A stretch of 64,000 nucleotides of DNA. Origin: Mortierella sp. BCC40632. Lineage: Eukaryota > Mortierellomycota > Mortierellomycetes > Mortierellales > Mortierellaceae. A program made the translations under genes and the position numbers. The DNA lies in NCBI GenBank assembly GCA_011634665.1, contig WAEK01000004.1:2795501-2859500 (forward strand). The letters are read 5' to 3'. The first letter of the stretch is position 1; every line of letters starts with the position of its first letter. Below, piece after piece: positions 46,401-55,161 of this stretch. Below the pieces are notes generated by a model that was not told the origin of the DNA, did not search any database, and saw only the letters and a program-made list of their open reading frames with translations.

Positions 46401-49400
46401 GTGTGTTGGATAGGATACTTGCCGAGTCACTGTCTGGGGGGTAGAGCTCCAAGAGCTCCTGTAGACTCTTGAGACGCGCAGAAAACCCAAATGATGAGTC
46501 CATCTCCCGCCTCATTTTGGCCTTAGCAAACGAACCCAAAAGATCCTCATTGGATTGTAGTACTTGCTTGAACGCCTTTTCTGACATGGTCGGCTCTAAA
46601 GTCCTGGAACTTGCCTCTCTTCTGGCTGCCTCACCTTCAGGACAGCTATTGAATTTTGCCTCAAAAAGTTCCTTCTCTATCTTCACCCCTGTAGCTTTAA
46701 GGACCCTTGTTAAAGAGGAACCACCATTGAGATTCAGCATTTTAAGAAGATGGTGCGACTTCTCTACTCGTTGAGTGGATTGCATCCCAGCTGTGAACTG
46801 AGTGCGCACCCATGGCCAAGCCCATCGAAAACGGTTCGAATACAAACGATCAAGATAGTTGAGGACGATGGGGTTTTGTTGATATTTCTCGCACAGCTTC
46901 TGCCACTTGGCCTCGAATTCTCTGGAAATCAAAGAGCGGGTGACATCTTGAAAGCGGAGTGAGAATTCATCCCAATCTTTCCCAAGGGGCTTTGAAAAGG
47001 CGTAGCCTAATGTTCTTGTTTGCGTGCCACCGGCAATTGACTATAGTTGTATCAGGGAGAAAGGTTGTACTGACAATGTTCATTGCTGGATCTTTATCCA
47101 GCATGAGGGTCTTTTGGGGGCTTATTTTCATTCAGCTCTAGCAGTTGCGAAAGGACCCATTCGTAATCTGAGGTCTCTTCGCCAGAGGTAAGGGCACAGG
47201 CTACCAGTCTTGTCCGAAAATTGTTGTCAACTACAACGAAGCAATGGAGCGGCATACCGAATCGATTGGTGGATGCAGTTGTGTCGTGGACGACAACGTC
47301 ATGATACCTCCTGTATAAATCCTGTTGCGCCGGGCACATCCAAAAAAGACAGCCTGGAGACGACCGGCCACAATCCTGTTCCTGGAGAGCCATTGGCCTG
47401 GGATTTCTCCAAGCAAGTTGAACAACTGGGCAGCATCAGAAATGGTGTTAGACGATGCACGTTGTTTCGAGATATAGTTGGCTATTTTTTTTTCTGGTCG
47501 AACAAGTACTTGGATTTCGTAAAAGAGGCGCTTCGGGTTATCTGAAGCATCTCTATCGTTTTACCAGTTCCCCAACCCATTTCTGCAGCCTGTCTGATTA
47601 AATTGAGGTCATACTCTGTAAGAGGCTCAAATTCTGGACGAGGTTTTCCAAGGGCGTGGTTGTGCAAAACAGAGATGCTGGAAATACGCCATCGTGGCTT
47701 GATAGACTTTGGGCTGTTAAGGTATACAGCGTATTTGCAGCCACAGCGGACTGAAATACTTCCTGGCCGCTGCTTGGATGGATCCAAAACCTTTTTGAGG
47801 TGTGTGTGCCCTGGCGAGTGCAAACGATTAACCCTTGGTGAAAAAAAAAAAAAAAAAAAAAGGCTCCTAAGTCTCCCGTTGTGCCAACGCCCTCTTTGAT
47901 ATCGACATAACACAAAGTTGACAACAACTCACTTACCAGTCGGATAAGTAGCATTTTTCGAAGAAGAGTTGGCCCTCGTTCGGAAACCATTGCGGCAGGC
48001 ATAGTCGAGCATCATGGACTTGGCCTCCTCGAAATCCGAGAATTGATCATCGACTGCGGGGCTCCATCCAACAGCATCCACGTGCTCTCCTAGAAAAGGA
48101 AAGCGTACAAATTTAGCACAACTCGTAGGCTAGTCTCAAGTGCAACAACTGCTAGATTCAATAGCGCACGCACCATAGCTCTGACACTCCGTGTTGTCCC
48201 TGTTGTCATGACCACTTGCAGATGAGGCCTCGCCTCTGAGGCCTTCTAGATCTTCTGATGTATCCGACTCATTGGGGCAGAGAGAAACAGCGTCGTCCTC
48301 ATCACTTTCGTTCTTTGTGGAACTATTGTCACTCTCTCGCTGCTGCTTGAAGATGAGGTACAACTCTCAGGACAATCAGGGCTGTTCGATCTATCGCCGT
48401 CGGACTTTTTCTTGCCAATTGTTCGGATACCCTCGTCTGGGCCTCTAGTCTTTTCCAGCTCTTCGACACTTGGCTCCTTTTCGCTCTCGTTAAGCTCCCT
48501 ACTGCCAGTAGCAAAGCTTTTCGTGTCTACAATGATTTCTTCCAAACTCTCATAGTCGAAGTTGTCATCGGAGCTGGCCAAGTTGTTGTAATGATCAATG
48601 TAGTCGTCTGAATCCCTATCCACATCCGTGTAATCACTCTCGTTAGTTATAGGGCTCAGCTCTCTGCTTTTTGGATACTTTGCTTCTTTCTGGCCCTCGC
48701 AAAGAACTGTATTGGCTGACTTTCCTAAGTCCTTGAGATACTTCTTGAACTTCTTGTCCAAATTAATGACCTTCGGACTGTTCCCTTTCTCCTTCCAAAA
48801 GTGCTTTACGACATCGTCTTCCGTGACCTAAACGTAGATGGATACAACTTAGATACTGGAGTTCCTTTTATCTTCCTCTACCCTTTTTGTGATGACCTTT
48901 TTTTTTTTTTTTAAAAAAACCGCCCCTCTCACAGTGCTCGGTACCTTAGTGTAAGCGACTAGAAGACGTGTGTAGCGGATTCGACTCATTATGGGATTGG
49001 TGTATCTGACCCAGTCATACCCAGGAGTCACATCTTGCTCAATGGCCTGAAGAGCGAGGACACCACAGCTGAAGTCGTCATCCTGTGCTTGAACAGTGAA
49101 TGCACTGTGTTCATTCATGGCTGCCAGCTTTTCTAGATCAACCTTAAACTCCCTTTTTCGGATCCTCCTGTCGCCCCTCTAGTACTCTCAACAGCCAAGT
49201 CTTCAGATGACAAACTGTATCCTCGGGTGCTCTCTTGCTGAGTGAGTCACCGATTAAAACAGTGTACTGAACAAGGTCGAATACCATCACGCCCCAATGA
49301 TTCCCGTAGTGCACTACAGTGTAGACTTTTCTCTGTGCGACTCCTTCGGATGTATTTTTCGAAAGGTTTTCCGACACTATCGTATCCGAATCCTGGGCAT

Positions 49401-50196
49401 CGAACAGGCATGAAAACCCGCCTTCCTTGCTCTCCGTAAACAAGGTGGAAGAACAAAATAATGTAGTTTATCACATCGTCGTTCAACCACTCATTACCAC
49501 AGAGGATGAAGAGGTCACGCGCGGTCACTCCGTGATCTGGGAGAAATGTTGGTTGGAAGGAGATAAGGCGTAGTTTTTCTTCATTCAACAGTCTGTTTTG
49601 AAGCCATTTAACAAACTCTTTGATTTCATTGTTCAATGTCGATTTTGACCAAAGCCAGCGCATTGAGTTATTAAAATCATCAATGAACTTTCTTGTTGTA
49701 GCAACCTAATGAAAGCAGTTGAACAGATTACTTATTAGTTACAGTTCGGGCGTAGAGCATTGCTCCGCGTCTCAATAAAGAAAATTCAACACACACTCCT
49801 CCAACAAAACACGAGTCTGTAGTCCAGTAACATCTCATACCTGATTCAATACAGGGATGGAATCCAGATCAAACACGAGCTCATTGATGCCGTCGAACAC
49901 CACCATAAAGTCTTCTCTGTTTTCTTTTGATGACCTCGCCGTGTCGCATCCAATAGAATTTCAATTTTGGGGATGAATGGAAGCTTGATCACATCCTTGA
50001 TGTCGCTCTTGAAAAATGATTTCCGCATAGTCTGCGATTCAGCTTCAACCAGTGTTCCCAGGCCGGTGTCTTTCAAAACGGGGATCAAATGACAGCAATT
50101 TCGCAGATCCTTAGCGGATTGGACTAGGAGCCAATTGGAGCCAAAGCGGAAGTCGTACTTTTTCTTGTTTGCTTGGTGGCGGGAGATTGAAAGCAT
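45606..50196 (-). pseudogene. Ulp1-type protease fused to FAR1/MULE transposase, frameshifted
   Basis: From the ATG at 50196: a start region; an Ulp1/C48 peptidase domain with ARDLFILCGNEWLNDDVIN, NHWGVMVFD (His, 49297-49299), a GDS Asp (49246-49248) and QAQDDDFSCGVL (Gln, Cys 49065-49067); an acidic Ser/Asp/Glu linker (48175-48830). Then, across an 84-nt intron (48090-48173, phase 1), a FAR1 zinc-finger domain (FSDFEEAKSMMLDYACRNGF; VRCGCKYAVYL); the MULE transposase core (DVVVHDTTASTNRFG, SGEETSDYEWVL, MLDKDPAMN, CRWHANKNI, GMQSTQRVEKSHHLLK); a SWIM-like CTC...CRH finger; and the usual KGRPR end. Frame changes occur near 49940, 49440, 49155, 48365, 47350, 47115, 46985, twice at 46140-46165, and near 45800; several are in homopolymers. 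Ulp1-like domains in plant MULEs (Kaonashi, CUMULE) are known; here the splice joins both into one gene (inference). Confidence 0.78.
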
Positions 50197-50570
50197 GATG
50201 GGTAGTTGCGTAGAGTGAATGGTGAATGAATATTTGCCGTAGCCGTGTTGAGTCCCTTTTATAGTGTAATGCTAAGCTGCATGGTTGTGGTGCTTCACCT
50301 GACTCTTGCCCAACACATGCGGTTCCCGGGTTGGTACGAGAAAGCCCGTTGAAAAACTGCTCTCACTTAGTGCTAGAGTCAGATTAGACGCGTCCGCTAA
50401 AAAAGTTTGATCTCTGCTCCTACACCTTGCTCGTTTGCCACTCTCGTTTCTGTTCATGATTTGCGAGGCCCCGATTCTCAACAAACCCAAGGTGAACATG
50501 GGTCACTCTAAACTACCGTCCACCACAAAACTTTGCTTTGACTCAAAGACTATGCCAGTGAAGTACCAGA

Positions 50571-51432
50571 GAAGTTTATGGTTGCTCAGAGAAGTCTATG
50601 GTTGCTCAGAGAAGTCTATGGTTGCTCAGAGAAGTCTATGGTTGCTCAGAGAAGGGGAGGGTTGTTCAGAGAAGGGGAGGGTTGCTCAGAGAAGTATATG
50701 GTTGCTCAGAGAAGTCTATGGTTGCTCAGAGAAGGGGAGGGTTGTTCAGAGAAGTCTATGGTTGCTCAGAGAAGGGGAGGGTTGTTCAGAGAAGTCTATG
50801 GTTGCTCAGAGAAGGGGAGGGTTGTTCAGAGAAGGGGAGGGTTGCTCAGAGAAGTGTATAGTTGCTCAGAGAAGTATGTGGTTTTTCAGAGAAGTATATG
50901 GTTGCTCAGAGAAGTCTATGGTTGCTCAGAGAAGTATGTGGTTGTTCAGAGAAGTGTGTGGTTGTTCAGAGAAGTCTATGGTTGCTCAGAGAAGGGGAGG
51001 GTTGTTCAGAGAAGGGGAGGGTTGTTCAGAGAAGGGGGAGGGTTGCTCAGAGAAGTGTATAGTTGCTCAGAGAAGTATGTGGTTTTTCAGAGAGGGGGGG
51101 GGTTGTTCAGAGAAGTCTATGGTTGCTCAGAGAAGGGGAGGGTTGTTCAGAGAAGTCTATGGTTGCTCAGAGAAGGGGAGGGTTGTTCAGAGAAGGAGAA
51201 AGTTTTTCAGAGAAGGAAACGAGATGTACAAAGAAGTGGGCGTACAGCTTAGATAAAGAGATGGGTAAAACAGAGAAGCGGGCGTACAGCAAAGAGAAGG
51301 AAATGGGAAGTATGTGGTATTTAAGAAAAGTATGTGGCTTCTCAGAAAAGTACATGGTTGTTTAGAGAAGTACATGGTTGTTCAGAGAAGTACATGGTTG
51401 TTCAGAGAAGTACATGGTTGTTCAGAGAAGGA
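50571..51432 (+). repeat. 20-bp minisatellite, about 43 units
   Basis: The unit is GTTGCTCAGAGAAGTCTATG. The constant part TTG(C/T)TCAGAGAAG alternates with a variable 6-7 base part of a few discrete types (GTCTATG, GGGGAGG, GTATGTG, GTGTATA, GTACATG). One unit is 21 bp. Units at about 51210-51330 are degenerate. Because 20 is not a multiple of 3, all three forward frames stay open and code for the same cyclic 20-residue repeat (REVYGCSEKSMVAQRSLWLL). There are no spacers, so this is not a CRISPR array. Confidence 0.93.
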
Positions 51433-51641
51433 GACAAGGAAACAGGATGTTCAAAGAAGGGGCTGGGGTGTTCATAGAGGAGTGGAACGAGAGACCAGCG
51501 TGAGAACCAAGATTTATACAAGGAGGTAAGTTCAAGTGGTAGTCTCTCTCTTTCTCGCTTACTCTCTTTCTCTTCTACACGCACTCACTCACACACATTC
51601 CCACTCACATACACACATATTCTCCCTCTCTCCCTCTCTCC

Positions 51642-51673
<32 letters not shown>

Positions 51674-51699
51674 TTTCACGCTTCTCTGCCTCACCTCTT

Positions 51700-52593
51700 A
51701 TGCCAAAGCAGACTCCGACTAAGTCAGAGAACTCTCTGGCAGCCAAGTCGCCCAGGAGCAGGGCGGTGAGGGACGATTCGGCAACAGCGGAAGAAGCGAA
51801 AAGAAAAAAGACCAACGAGGGGGTTGGTTGCACTTATTTCCAGTGTACTCAAGGACTCTTGAAGAAGCGGCGATCGCGGATTCTCTCTGCACAGGATGAA
51901 GATCACCTTTTGCGATACCACCAAGATGTGCCCCTCCGATTCCGCTGCAACAAAATAAACAAGGACATCATTATCACACGAGACCCCACCGCCGAGATGC
52001 AGTACCGCTGCCTATGTATGACAACAATCAATTTGAGGTCATCAGTTAAACGACACTATGATAGCTGCGAGCTTGCACAGAAGGCGGCTGAAGAAATGAC
52101 CAACAATCCTTCAACATTTATTGCTTGTCAGCCATCATCATCGCTCGAAGTAGCGGATTCAGACATGACAGAGCATTTCAACCAAACAATGGCCACCTAC
52201 TACGAAAAATTTACCACCAAATTGTCTCAGCGAAGCGATAGGATTGAGCAACAACTCAGGGAGCACTTCATTGGCCATCGTGTCCTCATAGACGAGCTTT
52301 CAAGAGTCACAAAGCAGCTGGTGCAGGCAGAAGAGCGTCAATCCAAGAGACTAAGCGACTCTCTACACGTTAGAGAGAGACTGGATAGTCTTGACGATAG
52401 GTTGAGGGCGATCAATAACTATTTTGAAACCTCGACACCAGGTAATCTTACAGATCACTTTTGCTGCCATTGCAAGCCATCTCCTCATGATATCTATTCT
52501 AATATGCCTGATAGTACGAGGTTCTTCACCTTGGAGTCAAATAGATCCATTGTCTCCCGAGCCAGAAATGGGGATATTTGTCAAGTCTTCTGA
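51700..52593 (+). CDS. Element-borne protein of 297 aa with possible zinc finger and coiled coil
   Basis: Intact single-exon frame inside the MULE, opposite in strand to the transposase. The N-terminus is basic (AAKSPRSRAVRD, AKRKK). A Cys/His cluster follows at about residues 105-125 with spacing C-x-C-x12-H-x3-C (CLC...KRHYDSC), like a degenerate BED or C2HC finger. Residues 160-250 are highly charged and helical with heptad-like Leu/Ile and probably form a coiled coil (FTTKLSQRSDRIEQQLREHF, LVQAEERQSKRLSDSL). A second Cys/His patch (CCHCKPSPH) lies near 262. It could be an accessory DNA-binding protein of the element, like MULE helper proteins, or captured host sequence; I do not recognise the family. 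It is intact while the transposase is broken. Confidence 0.65.
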   Translation: MPKQTPTKSENSLAAKSPRSRAVRDDSATAEEAKRKKTNEGVGCTYFQCTQGLLKKRRSRILSAQDEDHLLRYHQDVPLRFRCNKINKDIIITRDPTAEMQYRCLCMTTINLRSSVKRHYDSCELAQKAAEEMTNNPSTFIACQPSSSLEVADSDMTEHFNQTMATYYEKFTTKLSQRSDRIEQQLREHFIGHRVLIDELSRVTKQLVQAEERQSKRLSDSLHVRERLDSLDDRLRAINNYFETSTPGNLTDHFCCHCKPSPHDIYSNMPDSTRFFTLESNRSIVSRARNGDICQVF

Positions 52594-52967
52594 AACTGGT
52601 GAGTTTAAAGCACATGATTGGAAGTAAAAAAGACCCTGTTTGTGACACTTTCTAACATGAAAAATAGGTGATGATGATTCATCCTAGATACATCCCAGCT
52701 AGTAAATAAAAAATGAGTTTCAGGAACCCGGTTGTAGACTTCCAATGCCGCAATAGGGATCTGTGCGCCAATCCCAATGTTTGAGCCGGCTCGAGTTTAC
52801 AGAAGCAATCCTCTTTTTTGAACTCTTTTATCATTTTTAAGTGGTCTCCTATATCGTGTCACATGCACATGCTACCCTAGTCAAAAAGAAGTCAGTATAA
52901 AATGAATGATCTTTCGTTACGACTGAGAATAAGATCTCGCAGCTGTTGGATCTCTCGGACCTTTGCC

Positions 52968-53355
52968 CCTAGTTGTAGACCCTGTCCTTGACTGCCCCCC
53001 CCTGTGGGGTTCCTTTTGTACTCTATCCCCCCCCTCTTCTCTGCATTGTATTTTTTGTAGCTATTTCGTTTCTGGGTCGCCTTCCACTTTTTTTTTACCT
53101 TTTTTTTTTTTTTTTTTTTTTTTACAGGCCCTGTTGGGGCTTTATTTGTCAGCGCGCGCCCGTCCCACGATCTGCAGACGTAGCCAACTAGTTCTCAAGA
53201 CTAACCACAGAATAGAGAGAAGAAAAAAAAAGTGGAGGGCGACTCAGAAACGATATAGCTTACTAAAAATACAAATGCAGAGAAGAGGGAAAAGACCAGA
53301 GTACAAAGAGCACCCGCAGAGGGGGGGCAAGTCAAGGGCAGGATCTATAACTAGG
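52968..53355. repeat. Foldback element or palindromic repeat, about 390 bp
   Basis: The left arm 52968-53098 (CCTAGTTGTAGACCCTGTCC...) is the inverted complement of the right arm 53222-53355 (...GGACAGG-like, ending in AACTAGG), with roughly 80-85% identity by eye, around a loop of about 123 bp starting TTTTACAGGCCCTGTTGGGG. Loop plus right arm is also present as a single copy at 45325-45545, and the loop part is inverted at 54236-54310, inside the MULE terminal repeats. So this module was duplicated within the element. Confidence 0.75.
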
Positions 53356-53544
53356 ACAAAGGGTACGAGGGGTCCAGGAGCTGCGAGAGCGGCTCCTAAT
53401 CAAGCAGGTCGACCTCAGCAACTTCAGCACGCCTGATGTCGGGCGGCTTCGGTCTTGCGCGGGAGCTGGAGGAGTATATTCCCCTGGCATGTCTAAGAAA
53501 GGACCATAGACAGGGGTGGGCCACATCCGACCAAATGTCACTTC

Positions 53545-54180
53545 CTACTTGGACACCACAATGTACGGAGGGTGGTTCCAAGTCTCGTGCATCCGCTTGT
53601 AATTGGCGTCTGGTGTTGCTGCTGCTTTTGGATTCATTGATTGTTGTTTGTTATCCTTGAGTTTGGCTTGTTGGAGTGCTGTGTGTGCACGGAGCTTGAG
53701 GCTATTGACTGTGAGCCAGAGGAGATCATCCGCTGAGCCGTCTCTTGGGGTTGGCCCGGAAGTAGCTTGTGGATGGCGACAAAAAGTCTTCCAAATGCCG
53801 TACAGGACCACTGAGTGTGTGTACTGCGATGAGGGGGGGCAGGCTTTTAGCTTCTGGCCATCCCAGCATGCAGTTGTCAGGCAGACTGTTGACGATCATG
53901 CCCAGGATGAGAGTGGCGATCCAAGAGCGGGCGGCCTTCTAGAGGGTCCACACTGCTCCGCAGTTGGCGAAGGAGTGTCGTGGATCCTCTATGCGGGGCT
54001 CCTGCCCGGGGTAGTCGATGAGACAGCGCTTGCACTTCTTATTGACGTCTTCGCTCCACGTAGTTCTGGCTTTATCTGTTGAAAGACCTCTCTTTTGGTG
54101 ACCTAAGGAGGCGGTGTGTGCGATTGAACACTGTGTCCCACCACTTGTCAGGATAGGGGTCGTTGTTCTGCGCAGGAGAC
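53545..54180 (-). pseudogene. 3' fragment of a LINE-type retrotransposon (reverse-transcriptase C-terminal zinc region)
   Basis: On the minus strand the region reads KWWDTVFNRTHRLLRSPKER, a stop, then WSEDVNKKCKRCLIDYPGQE and a C-x2-C...H...C motif (CKRC ... HSFANCGAVW), the zinc-binding block found after reverse transcriptase in LINEs. With a frame change it continues to HSVVLYGIWKTF and SLKLRAHTALQQAKLKD and stops at 53545. There is at least one in-frame stop and one frameshift and no polymerase core, so it is a dead 5'-truncated fragment inserted in, or carried by, the MULE. Confidence 0.6.
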
Positions 54181-54216
54181 TTGAGCTCCAACCTACTTAC
54201 CTTTTTTTTTCCTTCC

Positions 54217-54512
54217 CTTTGGTGGATTGAGGACTAGATAGCCACGTCTGGAAAACATGGGACGGGTGCGCACAAATGAATAAAACCCCTAACGGGGCCT
54301 GTAAAAAAAAAGGAAGAAAGAAAAGCTGGGACTGTAGATAAATGTGAGAGCAGAACGTTGAGATATGTGTGAGAGTAAGCTGGAGGCCTTTTTTCAGGAG
54401 ATATGTGTGAGAATAAGCGTCTCACACATATGTGAGATTAAGAAAAAAAAGAGTTTGAGAGTTATTCTCACATATGACTGAGAATAAGCCGCTCACATAT
54501 AATGTGAGAATA
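54217..54512 (-). repeat. Right terminal inverted repeat of the MULE
   Basis: Inverted copy of 45125-45416, with the same CTCACA(C)ATAT motifs. Small differences (for example CACATTATATGTG against CACATATATGTG at the tip) show that the arms have diverged since insertion. Confidence 0.88.
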
Positions 54513-54523
54513 GCTTTTTCCCC

Positions 54524-54532
54524 GTTCCTTTA
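54524..54532 (+). repeat. Target-site duplication, right copy (GTTCCTTTA)
   Basis: Exact match to 44366-44374. One further base (C) is also shared on the right of both copies. Confidence 0.7.
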
Positions 54533-54606
54533 CAGTACAACCGAGAAAACTGTTGCGCCTCAGATTGTCCAAAAGGATCTGAGGCAGCAAAAGTGCAAAA
54601 ATGAAA

Positions 54607-54677
54607 GCAGAATTCCGGGTTTGAACCGGAGACCTGCCGATCTGCAGTCGGCTGCTCTACCGCTGAGCTAATCCTGC
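54607..54677 (-). tRNA. tRNA-Cys: tRNA-Cys (anticodon GCA)
   Basis: The 71-nt minus-strand sequence folds as a full cloverleaf. The acceptor stem GCAGGAT/ATTCTGC has one G-T pair. The D arm is GCTC-AGCGGTA-GAGC. The anticodon arm is GCCGA-CTGCAGA-TCGGC with GCA at positions 34-36. The variable loop is AGGTC and the T arm TCCGG-TTCAAAC-CCGGA. Box A and box B sequences are intact. No intron and no encoded CCA. The MULE begins about 75 bp beyond the 3' end. Confidence 0.96.
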
Positions 54678-54905
54678 TGTTTCGATATTTGTTGAGATTA
54701 TATTGCTCTGATAAGGATGATTTCAAATAAGACGTTATATACTAACATCATTTCAAGACATCTTATTTCCGAACATCATTTTTTCTCGCAGCCTTTTTTT
54801 TTTTTTTTTTAGTTCATTGGTGTGGTGGCGGCGGCGGTGGTGGGCCCCATGCTTTCGTTCGTGACCAAACTGAAAACGTATCAAAAAAATGATTAACCCT
54901 CCTTG

Positions 54906-55130
54906 TTATGCCTTGGGAAAGTATTCTGGCAAGAGTTGCTTGTAAATTCCCACATCTTTTTCCAGGAACGTGCAGAATATGAGTCGTTCGAACTATGATC
55001 AAGGCAGATATGTCAAGGGGAAAGGGAGGGAGAAAGTAAAAAACAGCGTGTTAGAATGTTAGTATGTCATGATGATGGTGATAGGGCAATCCATGCTGAG
55101 TAGTCAGCGTCCCAATGGTTCTTCGTTCGT

Positions 55131-55161
<31 letters not shown>

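Larger units (their letters stand above)
45118..54523 (-). mobile_element. Mutator-like element (MULE) of about 9.4 kb with Ulp1/FAR1 gene and cargo
   Basis: Bounded by inverted repeats of about 290 bp and by the GTTCCTT target-site copies. Minus strand: a decayed Ulp1-FAR1-MULE transposase gene (45606-50196). Plus strand: a minisatellite (50571-51432) and an intact 297-aa open frame (51700-52593). The right part has a foldback repeat and a LINE fragment, probably later insertions or captured DNA. The transposase family, the long terminal repeats and the 9-bp duplication all agree with the MULE superfamily. Frameshifts in the transposase make this copy probably non-autonomous. It lies about 75 bp downstream of a tRNA-Cys gene. 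Confidence 0.82.

Noticed and set aside
50435..51256. Long overlapping plus-strand frames of 100-273 aa in the minisatellite
   Set aside because: All three frames are open only because the 20-bp unit lacks stops; the peptide is the same cyclic repeat in each frame and there is no independent support for translation.
50571..51432. Possible CRISPR array
   Set aside because: Units are contiguous 20-mers with no unique spacers, in a eukaryotic transposon.
53603..54082. 159-aa plus-strand frame
   Set aside because: It lies opposite the LINE fragment, whose minus-strand reading carries the recognisable zinc motif; the plus frame has no domain.
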